Under the pieces are notes generated by a model. That model worked only from the letters and a program-made list of their open reading frames with translations, was not told the origin of the DNA and did no database searches. Shown in pieces: positions 8,859 through 16,051 of a DNA stretch of 64,000 nt (within the stretch, counting starts at the first letter, position 1; each line of letters opens with the position of its first letter). Source of the DNA: Microbacterium oxydans. Lineage in GTDB: Bacteria > Actinomycetota > Actinomycetes > Actinomycetales > Microbacteriaceae. The position numbers were made by a program, and so were the translations under genes. Location of the stretch: contig NZ_FMIR01000018.1 of assembly GCF_900095745.1 (NCBI RefSeq), positions 248,001-312,000 on the forward strand. The letters run 5' to 3'.

Positions 8859-9923
8859 TCACTTGCAGGTGAGCAGCTCGTCGTCGAACTGCTTCTTCAC
8901 CTTCTCGGCGAACGCGACGCGCTCGTCGTCGTAGGTGTCGACGTTGTCCTTCGTGACGACGAACGAACCGGAGTCGACGATCACTCCGGGGTCGGCCATC
9001 TCGCAGGTGCCGCTCGCGAGCTGCGCCAGCACCCAGCTGCCCACATACGCCTGGCCGGCGGGGTTCTGCGCGACCGTTCCGTAGACGGAGCCGTCGCGGA
9101 TGCCGTCGAGGATGGTGGCGTCGTCGTCGATCGCGACGAGCTGGATCTCGAGGCCGGATTCGGCGATCGCCTCGGCGCTCGCCACGGCCGGGTTGTAGGC
9201 CGTGGTGACGATCGCGTTGATCTCGGAGCCGCTTGCCGCGAGGAGATCGGATGCCGCCTTCTGGGCCGTGGCGAGGTCGGTGTCGACGTCGGTGATCGTC
9301 TGGAGCAGGGTGACGGCGCCGTCGGTCTCGTCGATCGCGCGCTGGACGCCCTCGATACGGCGCTGCGTGTTGGAGTCGACGTTGTTGCCGGTCATGTGCA
9401 CGATCGTGCCCTTACCGCCGATCGCCTCGATCGCCGCAGCGGCAGCCTGGTACGCGGCCTCCTCGGTGTCGGTCGAGAGGCAGAAGGCGGCGAGGTTCTC
9501 GTCGCCGGCCGGACAGGAGGCGATGGATCCGACCGCGACGCCCGCGTCAGTCAGCTTCTTGAAGGTGGAGTTGATGTCGGTCGGCGAGACGCCGAAGATG
9601 CCGAACGCGTTGTAGCCGTTGGCCACGAGCGAGTTGATCACGTCGTTCTGCTTGGTCTGGTCCCATTCGGCGGTCTCGTTGAACGTGACCTCGCCGAGGC
9701 CGAAGTCCTTGGCCGCCTTCTCGCCTGCCTCGATCCAGGGCTGGAAGTACGGGTGGGCGCCGCCGGGAACGAGGGCGACGCGCACGTCGGACAGATCTCC
9801 GCCGGCCCCTTCTCCGCCGGCGTCCGGATCGGCGTTCTGCGGGGTGCACGCGCCGAGCGCGAGGGTGAGGGCGGCGGCTGCCGCGATGACGGCGCCGAGC
9901 CGCACGTGCTGTGTGATGCGCAT
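8859..9923 (-). CDS. Sugar ABC transporter substrate-binding lipoprotein
   Basis: Secreted, lipid-anchored binding protein of the periplasmic-binding-protein type I fold (ribose-type), 354 aa. The start is the ATG of MRITQHV, which follows GGAGG by 7 nt. The signal peptide ends in the lipobox LGAC, and a Gly/Asp-rich linker follows. The body shows the conserved DINSTFKKLTDAGV and TTAYNPAVASAEAIAESG segments of sugar-binding members. It is the first gene of the operon, next to the divergent GntR regulator, and would deliver sugar to the two RbsC-type permeases. The ligand is unknown. Confidence 0.9.
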   Translation of the reverse strand: MRITQHVRLGAVIAAAAALTLALGACTPQNADPDAGGEGAGGDLSDVRVALVPGGAHPYFQPWIEAGEKAAKDFGLGEVTFNETAEWDQTKQNDVINSLVANGYNAFGIFGVSPTDINSTFKKLTDAGVAVGSIASCPAGDENLAAFCLSTDTEEAAYQAAAAAIEAIGGKGTIVHMTGNNVDSNTQRRIEGVQRAIDETDGAVTLLQTITDVDTDLATAQKAASDLLAASGSEINAIVTTAYNPAVASAEAIAESGLEIQLVAIDDDATILDGIRDGSVYGTVAQNPAGQAYVGSWVLAQLASGTCEMADPGVIVDSGSFVVTKDNVDTYDDERVAFAEKVKKQFDDELLTCK

Positions 9924-9947
9924 CTTTGAGCCTCCAGGAAAAGGGTT

Positions 9948-9980
9948 CCTTTTGAAATATCGTATTTGATCTTTCAAAGG
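9948..9980. promoter_or_regulatory. Candidate GntR operator in the divergent promoter region
   Basis: AT-rich hyphenated dyad between the binding-protein gene and the GntR gene: TTTGAAATATC (9951-9961) and GATCTTTCAAA (9968-9978) match as an inverted repeat at 10 of 11 positions around a 6-bp centre. Its place between divergent genes and its contrast with the GC-rich surroundings suggest the regulator's binding site. A TATGAT box at 9982-9987 may be the -10 of the regulator gene. Confidence 0.5.
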
Positions 9981-10023
9981 ATATGATGGCTGCACTCCGC
10001 CGCTATGTCAAGGGAAAGGTCGG

Positions 10024-10698
10024 ATGTCTACGCTCGGTCAATTGCCCTCCTTCACCCCCGGCGCACGCACGATGCTCGGTGACGAGGTCTACGGCGCGCT
10101 CCAGCAGTCGATCCTCGACGGCACTTTCCCGCCCGACGCACGTATCAACGCGGGCGAGCTCGCCCGGCAGTTCGAGGTGTCGCCGACCCCCGTGCGAGAG
10201 GCGCTCGCCCGACTCGAGTCGGACGGGCTCGTCGAGAAGCTCCCCCTGCGCGGGTACCGTACGACCGATCTGCTCGACCGGACGCGGCTGACCGAACTCT
10301 TCGAACTGCGACTGCTGCTGGAGCCGGGCAGTGCGGCGAGCGCCGCCGAACGCCGCTCGGCCACGGATCTGAAGGAACTCGCCCACGAGGTCGAGGCGGG
10401 GCGGACCGCGGTCGGCGAAGCGGACGCCTACCGCCTGCTCTCCCGTCATGACGTGCGGCTGCACGATCTCGTGTTCCGTTCGGCGCGGAACGAGACGGTC
10501 CGTCAGGCGTATGCGCGCACGCACTGCCACCTGCACACGTTCCGACTCGCTTACACGGGCGCATACGTGTCCGACACGGTCGACGAGCACGCGGCCATCG
10601 TCCGCGCCATCACCGATGGCGATCCGGTCGCGGCCGCGGAGTCGATGCGCACGCACATCGAGCGTTCCCGCGACCGACTGATGCGCGTCGTCGACTGA
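10024..10698 (+). CDS. GntR-family transcriptional regulator, FadR/FCD subfamily
   Basis: DNA-binding regulator, 224 aa. Residues 18-80 form the winged helix of GntR proteins (INAGELARQFEVSPTPVREA), and the rest is the all-helical FCD ligand domain. The FCD metal set is intact: D143, H147, H189 and H211, so the effector is probably a sugar acid bound through a metal, as in related uronate regulators. It is transcribed away from the sugar-uptake operon across a 100-bp region that contains a dyad. Local repression of that operon, relieved by a pathway intermediate, is the likely role. Confidence 0.88.
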   Translation: MSTLGQLPSFTPGARTMLGDEVYGALQQSILDGTFPPDARINAGELARQFEVSPTPVREALARLESDGLVEKLPLRGYRTTDLLDRTRLTELFELRLLLEPGSAASAAERRSATDLKELAHEVEAGRTAVGEADAYRLLSRHDVRLHDLVFRSARNETVRQAYARTHCHLHTFRLAYTGAYVSDTVDEHAAIVRAITDGDPVAAAESMRTHIERSRDRLMRVVD

Positions 10699-10748
10699 CA
10701 CGCAGGCGGCTCCCTCTAGGCGTAGACGCTCCCCGTAGGGTCGAGGAC

Positions 10749-10937
10749 ATGACTCTGGAGTATGTCGGGACCCTCGTCTCTGCGATGTGGCTGACTGTGG
10801 CGATCCTCGCCGGCGGGTTCGCGCGCACGCGCAACCGGTCCACATGGACGTCGTTCCTGCTGACGCTGCTGTTCGGCCCGGTCTCCGCATTCCTGCTCGT
10901 CGTGTGGCCGCCCGTCACGCGGGTGCCGCGCACGTAA
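10749..10937 (+). CDS. Small two-helix membrane protein, 62 aa
   Basis: Not recognised. The ATG is preceded by GAGGAC, a plausible ribosome-binding site. Two hydrophobic helices (residues about 4-24 and 34-53) are separated by a short basic loop (ARTRNRS), so both ends should face the same side of the membrane. It sits alone downstream of the GntR gene with 50 bp between. No functional prediction is justified. Confidence 0.55.
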   Translation: MTLEYVGTLVSAMWLTVAILAGGFARTRNRSTWTSFLLTLLFGPVSAFLLVVWPPVTRVPRT

Positions 10938-11111
10938 GGGCAGACACCCTTGATCTCGCGGCCCTGCGTTTCCTGGGTCCGGTAAAAGGGCCTCTGATCA
11001 CGTTGCGGCTGCCTCAGCGCCACTTGTGGTGTGTCACGGCAACGTGTCTATCTCCGCCCCGTACTTCTCCGCGTTCTGCGTCATCGGCATGAAGATCGAG
11101 TCATCGCCGGC

Positions 11112-11618
11112 TTACTCCTCGATCTCCGGGGGACACTCGAGGTCGCCGATCGAGAGCGCGGATTCGGTGAATATACCGGTGAGAGTTCCACAGGTATGAC
11201 GCGACTGGCTCGTGGAAGTCAGTCCGGAGGCGCGATACGCGCCCGATCTGAAAAAGACGGAGAACGTCACGGATCCGTCACCGTTCTCGACGATGTCGAA
11301 CACCCCACGCGTCTTCACGGGGTTCGCTGGGCCGGCTTCGTAACCTCGCGCGTCCGTGAGGAACACATCGACGATGTCGTCTGCCGAGATCTCGCTCACG
11401 GCGGTGCGCTCAGCCAGGAGATCAGCGAGCTGTCGTGCAGTGTTCTCTAGGCCGATCGCCAAACCGGATTCGGCCTCAGTTACCGCCCCCTCATACATGC
11501 GACGGTCAGTTCCGCATGCAGGCAGCGCCCAGATGAGCGTCAGAGCAACCCCCGCCGCGATCGCGCGGGTCCAACGCAGAGATCTCCGCGTCGCTTCCGG
11601 CCCCCGGCGGCACTCCAT
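11112..11618 (-). CDS. Secreted lipoprotein of unknown function, 168 aa
   Basis: Not recognised by family. The N-terminus has arginines followed by a hydrophobic stretch ending in the lipobox LPAC, so the product should be a lipoprotein anchored outside the cell membrane. The mature part has two further cysteines (HTCGTL and DLECPP near the C-terminus) that could form a disulfide. It lies just left of the tRNA-Met island and belongs to the chromosomal side. Neighbours give no hint of a role. Confidence 0.55.
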   Translation of the reverse strand: MECRRGPEATRRSLRWTRAIAAGVALTLIWALPACGTDRRMYEGAVTEAESGLAIGLENTARQLADLLAERTAVSEISADDIVDVFLTDARGYEAGPANPVKTRGVFDIVENGDGSVTFSVFFRSGAYRASGLTSTSQSRHTCGTLTGIFTESALSIGDLECPPEIEE

Positions 11619-11903
11619 GCGCCCACTTTAGCGACACCGCCGCCGAACGATCGATGCCGCGGGGCTGACGGCTGTCGCCTGCCGAAAGTGCGACATCCCA
11701 CCGGACGAGCGTGAGGACGCGCCCCTCGCCACGGTCGCGCACGATCGGCGACGGGGTTCAGGAGCCGCCGACCGGAGAGGAGGGCCTGATCGAGTTCGTC
11801 GACTTTCTCATGGCAATCGCGGACGAGCCGAGCGGCGGCCGATCCGTTACCACTGGAAGAACGCTGGCTCGCGAGGTGAGATTCACCCGCGGGCCTAGTG
11901 TTT
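11619..11903. other. Intergenic stretch without a supported gene
   Basis: Between the lipoprotein gene and the left island repeat. Reading frames here lack start signals and family resemblance. This is the chromosomal sequence that would have lain just downstream of tRNA-Met before the island inserted. Confidence 0.4.
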
Positions 11904-11948
11904 TGTAGCAGGAGCGGGGCTTGAACCCGCGACCTCACGATTATGAGT
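11904..11948 (-). repeat. Left attachment repeat (tRNA-Met 3' half copy)
   Basis: A 45-bp stretch identical to 16052-16096, which is the 3' half of tRNA-Met(CAT), from the anticodon loop through the T arm and acceptor, plus 2 bp. Sequence on either side does not match, and there is no 5' half, so this is a tRNA fragment and not a gene. It marks the far end of an element integrated in the tRNA. Confidence 0.9.
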
Positions 11949-12182
11949 TAGATGCGGTGGGGCAACGGGGCCTGCCGTTTGCCGTGTGGTTCCGCGGAAG
12001 TCGTCGTGGTTGGATGCGGCTGGTTGAGGATGGTTTCAACGGAGCAACCGGCACAGAACCGGCACCGAAACTACTAAGGCAAGACGTTCAGTTGTAGAAC
12101 CGATGCGCGAGCTCGCTCCGCTGCTGTTGCTCAGCGAGCCGCAGGAGGAGACAAGGCGCACGGGACGGATGCGCTAGCGCAA
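11949..12182. other. Left end of the island, non-coding
   Basis: No supportable gene. It contains the first phased CCGGCAC pair and the 3' flank of the DUF2971 gene. Confidence 0.5.
12048..12065 (+). repeat. Phased repeat copy 1: CCGGCAC-N4-CCGGCAC
   Basis: Two CCGGCAC heptamers 11 bp apart (spacer AGAA), 100 bp inside the left attachment repeat. The same pair recurs at 13252 and 15965. One-helical-turn spacing suggests a protein binding site. Confidence 0.75.
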
Positions 12183-13106
12183 CTACTTTTTGCCAATCGA
12201 GTTCATTGAATTGATGTAGTCCTGCAACAGTCCTGCTGAAGCGATCAATCGCCAAGAATTGCTTGCCGCCGCATCATGCCGATCCGCTTCCTGAATCCTG
12301 CACCATGAGCAGCTATCGCCGTCTTCCATAGGCTCACCGCACGATTGGCAGGAGTTCTCAGCTTCTGAGATTGCGCCGCCCGCGAAGACACAAGTTGAAC
12401 CGTCCGAGTTCGTGAAATAGGGGGTGATGCTACTTCGCCCGATCCTGCACTTATACACTTTGCAACCAATTTCTGCTGCATACGAGCGCAGTTTCGACTC
12501 CGTGTCAGTATCAACGTTCGAGCCGAGGATCACCGCTGTCACGAACTGGCGCGGGATTGGAAGAACCGAAACACCACCCGCTTGGAGGAGGTCCGTCGCA
12601 CCGTTCAGAACGAGACGCCTCTCCTTCTCATAAGACCAACACGTAGCCTTTGTGAAGTAGGCGGCGTTGTAGACGCCATTGCGGAGAAAGTAGATGTCTC
12701 TAGGTTTCTGGCGAAATTGAGCGCGGGCGAGCAACCCGGCGAGCTCATCGGGACTCGAGTCACGGTAGGTTACGTCCTCAATGACTCCGTCGTCGCGGAG
12801 GTCGGCACTCAGAAGATCTTCATCAACCTCCAGGACGAACCCCCGGCCGTTCTGGCCGTAATGAGCCCACATCGGAACCACATCAGGGTGACTCGAGAAG
12901 CATGTCGTAGGCATACCCGCTATCTCTCCGATTACCTCCTCATAGAAAGCGAGGGTGTCGGGAGAAGAGTTACGATCCACGGTCAGAAACAACTCAAAAG
13001 GGTCATTGAACTCCCTTGGCAGCGAAAACTTTAGGGTTGCTCCATCATGTGAGAGGGCAATGCCTGCAAGCTCCGGGCCGAGATACTTGTATAGCTTTCG
13101 CGCCAT
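12183..13106 (-). CDS. DUF2971 protein with C-terminal zinc ribbon
   Basis: 307 aa. Residues 1-240 carry the DUF2971 hallmarks: an N-terminal LYKYLGPE strand, FNDPFE at 33-38, MWAHYG at 79-84 and CWSYEKERR at 156-164. The biochemical activity of DUF2971 proteins is not established, though they are common beside mobile elements. The C-terminus adds a separate module with C253, C256, C266 and C269 (CxxC...CxxC), a probable zinc ribbon, and then about 35 residues with no clear fold. The start is the ATG preceded by GAAAGG. Codon use is less GC-biased than in neighbours outside the island, which fits horizontal transfer. It reads in the same direction as the ATPase gene upstream, separated by 167 bp holding a phased repeat. 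Confidence 0.85.
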   Translation of the reverse strand: MARKLYKYLGPELAGIALSHDGATLKFSLPREFNDPFELFLTVDRNSSPDTLAFYEEVIGEIAGMPTTCFSSHPDVVPMWAHYGQNGRGFVLEVDEDLLSADLRDDGVIEDVTYRDSSPDELAGLLARAQFRQKPRDIYFLRNGVYNAAYFTKATCWSYEKERRLVLNGATDLLQAGGVSVLPIPRQFVTAVILGSNVDTDTESKLRSYAAEIGCKVYKCRIGRSSITPYFTNSDGSTCVFAGGAISEAENSCQSCGEPMEDGDSCSWCRIQEADRHDAAASNSWRLIASAGLLQDYINSMNSIGKK

Positions 13107-13251
13107 AGGATTGCCTTTCGTGGGCCGCGTCCGGTCCGGATACCGCGGGGTGCCAAGGCGCGCAATGCACCTGTCGTCATGACTGTGCCCATAAATGCGC
13201 GGGATCTGACGGGTTGGTCGTGGCCATCTTGTGGTGTTTACAGTGGGGCAA

Positions 13252-13269
13252 CCGGCACGTGGCCGGCAC
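13252..13269 (+). repeat. Phased repeat copy 2: CCGGCAC-N4-CCGGCAC
   Basis: Same heptamer pair with the same 11-bp period (spacer GTGG). It lies between the ATPase and DUF2971 genes, just after the ATPase stop. The bases before it (GGGGCAA) resemble those before copy 1 (GGAGCAA). Confidence 0.75.
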
Positions 13270-13273
13270 TGCC

Positions 13274-14833
13274 CTAGTTGCTAGCGACGATCTGCAGAAG
13301 GCTGCGGGCGCCGTGTCGTGAAATCTCGTTCTTGCACTTCGGGCAGAAGAGGTCATCCCCGGAACCGATAGCTAGCTCGTGGCACGTATCGCATTCAACA
13401 AGATATTCGTTTAGTCGGCGTTCGATTTCGGCCTCATCTCGACTCCGGAGAACGAGACGGGGATCGGTGAATGCGTAGACGTGGGGTGGGCGGTTGGGCG
13501 ACCCGGTTTGGCGTTCACCCACCTTGACTACTGCTCCGACCGCATCCCACTGAATAATCTTCTGCCGCATCGAGGCGACACCGATCTTGAAGACATCGCT
13601 GGCAAGCTGCGAGGTGGTAAAGCTCGCGCCCGGGACCCGCGTAAGTTCCGCTTCGATCTGTGGGAAGAGCTCCTCGGCTCGCTGATCCGAGAATGCGCGC
13701 ACTCCTCGCATCAAGTCCTCGCGGCTGATTTGGCCCTCATCCCCTCCGCGAGTGGCCTCGGCAATCACATGCTTCGCGAGGCGAATCATGTCTCGCGGTG
13801 ACCCGTGCGCGAGATAGCACAGCAGCTTGTGAGCATCGAGCTCCGCGCTGTCGTCTAGAAGGACATTGAAAGATGAGATCTTCTGTTCCGAGAATGTCCG
13901 GAGCCGGCGAGTGAGCATCTCCGAGAGTTCATCTACAGACCAGCGCAGAGTGTTAATCGCAATGCGGTCGGGACGCCCGCCCTGAGTCTTGAAGAGATCG
14001 TGCGTCTGATCCCAGAGGAAGAGCTTGAAGCCTATTCCCGGCTGTTCGAGAGTGGGAAGACTTGTCACAAGCGTGCGAATCACGTTGAACGCTGCGACCG
14101 GATCAGCAGCGGTCGCTGAAGTCTCATCTACTCGATCCACCAGAACGTAGACCGAACGCCAAGCAAGCTTGCGTGTGACAGCTACGAGGTCGCCCAGTAG
14201 GTCTTGCGCTCCCGCGGTGAGTGCTTCGGGTGATGAGATGAGTTCCGCGTTGATGGGTGATGCGGTCAGCCCTGCGGCGGCGGAGAGCGCGCTTACGGCT
14301 CCGGTTACGAGGCCCCCATACTTGGCCCAGAGATCGCTTGCCTTGTCGTGACGACTCTTGACTCTGCTGAGCGCGGCGCGAAATTGCGTAGAAGTCAGAG
14401 TAGACAGGAGGGCAGTCGTTGCTGTCTTGAGAACTGACTTGTCGTATTCGTCGAGGTGGAACAGCGCTTCACTCGGCTCGGCCTCAATCTCGGACAAGAT
14501 GGCCAAGGTGAGCAGACGGGCGATCTGGAGCTGGTGCTGCTCGATGGTTGGCGTTGTGCCGCTGGCCCACTCAAAATCCATGTAGGAGATGGCGAGGTAC
14601 GGTGTGGAGTCGTTCGCCGACTGCTGTTCGAGTATGCGGCGGAGGGCAGATTTTCCGGTGCCACGCGGCGAAAAGATGATTGTCGGTTCCGGCGCTGTTG
14701 GATCCCCGAGAACGCTGGGGAAGTAAGGCGGCGGCACGAAGTAGTCGGCCAAATGCTCTTCACGGTCAGAGTCCCAGGTGGCGAAGGGATCGGACGTGAA
14801 GCCCGCTCGAGTCATGATCGACGATCGGGTCAA
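13274..14833 (-). CDS. P-loop ATPase with winged helix and C-terminal zinc ribbon
   Basis: 519 aa. A Walker A (SPRGTGKS, residues 55-62) and a Walker B-like strand (VYVLVDRVDE, 228-237) define a P-loop NTPase of the ORC/STAND-like type; HGSPRDMIRLAKHVI (343-357) resembles a lid helix with a sensor arginine. A hydrophobic Gly/Ala-rich segment (about 173-195) between the two Walker motifs could insert in a membrane. Residues about 400-460 look like a winged helix, and C481, C484, C497 and C500 form a zinc ribbon. The start is TTG at 14833 because GAGGAG stands upstream of it, while the later ATG at 14815 has no such site. It may sense or process nucleic acid; this is inference. Confidence 0.75.
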   Translation of the reverse strand: MTRSSIMTRAGFTSDPFATWDSDREEHLADYFVPPPYFPSVLGDPTAPEPTIIFSPRGTGKSALRRILEQQSANDSTPYLAISYMDFEWASGTTPTIEQHQLQIARLLTLAILSEIEAEPSEALFHLDEYDKSVLKTATTALLSTLTSTQFRAALSRVKSRHDKASDLWAKYGGLVTGAVSALSAAAGLTASPINAELISSPEALTAGAQDLLGDLVAVTRKLAWRSVYVLVDRVDETSATAADPVAAFNVIRTLVTSLPTLEQPGIGFKLFLWDQTHDLFKTQGGRPDRIAINTLRWSVDELSEMLTRRLRTFSEQKISSFNVLLDDSAELDAHKLLCYLAHGSPRDMIRLAKHVIAEATRGGDEGQISREDLMRGVRAFSDQRAEELFPQIEAELTRVPGASFTTSQLASDVFKIGVASMRQKIIQWDAVGAVVKVGERQTGSPNRPPHVYAFTDPRLVLRSRDEAEIERRLNEYLVECDTCHELAIGSGDDLFCPKCKNEISRHGARSLLQIVASN

Positions 14834-14945
14834 GGTCGTATCTCCTCATCAGTGGCTACGAACTGCGGCCAAGCTTAGTGGTGTGCGCCACTGAGGAGCG
14901 CCCGGACCGCAGCGGAGCGAGGACCGGACGCACCGAGGTGACGCA

Positions 14946-14962
14946 GCCGGCCGGAGGCCGGC
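14946..14962. other. GC-rich hairpin in the divergent region of the island
   Basis: GCCGGCC-GGA-GGCCGGC, a 7-bp perfect stem with a 3-nt loop, between the divergent ATPase and DUF3800 genes. It is followed on the plus strand by TTGAAAGAGTAAAG and could be a weak terminator or a regulatory hairpin. Confidence 0.35.
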
Positions 14963-15071
14963 CTTGAAAGAGTAAAGAAAGTTCTCACAACTCCACACTT
15001 GATTCAGCGGCCCCGCCGCGAGACTTGCACAACCAACTTGATGCGTCTGAAGTGCAGTCTACGGTTGAAGG

Positions 15072-15608
15072 GTGATCTTCCACCCTGCCGACCGTGTCTA
15101 CGTCGACGAGTCGAAGGCGCGGGGCTACTACGTCGTCGCGACCGCCTCCGCAGTCGGAGACGTGCAGGCATCCGAGCGGGCACTGCGCGATCTCCTCAAG
15201 CCCGGCCAGCGGCGCATCCACTTCAAGAGTGAGAGCGACCGTCGACGCCGCCAGATCCTCTCGCGCATGTGCGCTCTCGACGTGCGCGTGTCTGTCTGGG
15301 TCGTGAAACACCGATCCGACAAAGAGGCTCGCCCTCTCTCGCTTGGCGCGCTAGCTGAGGAGGCCGTCCGCGCTGGTGTAGCGCATCTGATCATCGAACG
15401 AGACGAGTCCCTGCAACGTGCCGATCGGCGTCTGATCGCCGATGTGATCCGTCGCGCTCGGTCATCAGAGATGCAGTACCGGCATGTCGCTCCGCACGAG
15501 CATCCGCTGCTCTGGGTGAGCGATGCCGTCGCCTGGTGCTACTCGAACGGCGGCGATTGGATCCGTCGCGTCGACGCGATCGTCGAGTCCCGGGTCACCC
15601 GGCTGTAG
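15072..15608 (+). CDS. DUF3800 protein (probable RNase H-like fold)
   Basis: 178 aa, GTG start. The N-terminal YVDES (D12, E13) and the C-terminal WVSDAVAWCY are the landmark motifs of DUF3800. In this family conserved acidic residues at the start of the first strand and in the last helix are arranged as in RNase H-like nucleases, so a nuclease role has been proposed but is not proven. A central LIIERDES strand supplies a further acidic cluster (E114, D116 and E117). The gene is divergent from the ATPase across 238 bp. DUF3800 genes often occur on prophages and islands. Confidence 0.8.
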   Translation: MIFHPADRVYVDESKARGYYVVATASAVGDVQASERALRDLLKPGQRRIHFKSESDRRRRQILSRMCALDVRVSVWVVKHRSDKEARPLSLGALAEEAVRAGVAHLIIERDESLQRADRRLIADVIRRARSSEMQYRHVAPHEHPLLWVSDAVAWCYSNGGDWIRRVDAIVESRVTRL

Positions 15609-15616
15609 AAACACGT

Positions 15617-15656
15617 GAGCCTGGCTCGTCATACCGTCCGGAAGACTGCCAGGCTC
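15617..15656 (+). terminator. Possible terminator after the DUF3800 gene
   Basis: Inverted repeat GAGCCTGG / CCAGGCTC, 8-bp perfect arms with a 24-nt loop, starting 8 nt after the stop codon. The long loop and lack of a T run make it a weak call. Confidence 0.35.
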
Positions 15657-15762
15657 CGAGGGCTATTGCCCGCCGTACTAGAAGTCTAACGCGTACACCC
15701 CGTGAAGGGCCAGCAGCCGGAACAGCGGTGCGGATGTCGGTCGTCACAGCTAATCTCCTCGC

Positions 15763-15942
15763 ATGACCGTGAGATGCTCCACAACCCGTGCTGTGATCGA
15801 CTCCGAGGCCGAAGCGATCGCAGTAGCCCGACGCGCGCACAAGCCGGCGCGTGCAATGCGATGCCACTACTGCGGATGGTGGCACGTCGTCGGGATTGGC
15901 TCACCACTGGAACGTCCGTCGAAGCCCCACAAGCACCGCTAA
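15763..15942 (+). CDS. 59-aa Cys/His peptide of actinophage type
   Basis: Short reading frame from an ATG. The product starts MTVRCSTTRAVIDSEAEAIA and has a central MRCHYCGWWHV motif, so C5, C35, C38 and H42 could bind zinc. Small proteins with this plan (an early Cys, an A/E-rich helix, then a Cys/His-Trp-His knuckle) are common in actinobacterial phages and integrated elements. No strong Shine-Dalgarno is seen, so translation may be weak or leaderless. It lies 110 bp from the right attachment repeat. Confidence 0.5.
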   Translation: MTVRCSTTRAVIDSEAEAIAVARRAHKPARAMRCHYCGWWHVVGIGSPLERPSKPHKHR

Positions 15943-15964
15943 GCACATGTCACCGCGCCGCTGA

Positions 15965-15982
15965 CCGGCACAAAACCGGCAC
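15965..15982 (+). repeat. Phased repeat copy 3: CCGGCAC-N4-CCGGCAC
   Basis: Same heptamer pair and 11-bp period (spacer AAAA), about 70 bp inside the right attachment repeat. Its placement mirrors copy 1 at the left end. Confidence 0.75.
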
Positions 15983-16022
15983 AACTGCCGCCGTATCCCG
16001 GACTCACGGCCCAGAAACGACA

Positions 16023-16046
16023 AAACCCCCGATTTCCCGGGGGTTT
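16023..16046 (-). terminator. Rho-independent terminator of tRNA-Met, supplied by the island
   Basis: Hairpin AAACCCCCG / CGGGGGTTT around a 6-nt loop, directly downstream of the tRNA on the minus strand and followed there by TTTTG. It lies on the island side of the attachment repeat. Confidence 0.7.
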
Positions 16047-16051
16047 AAGTC

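Noticed and set aside
10938..11111. Possible gene between the small membrane protein and the lipoprotein
   Set aside because: Short frames only, without start signals or recognisable sequence.
11904..11980. A second tRNA-Met gene at the left island end
   Set aside because: Only the 3' half is present; after 11948 the anticodon stem, D arm and acceptor 5' strand are missing.
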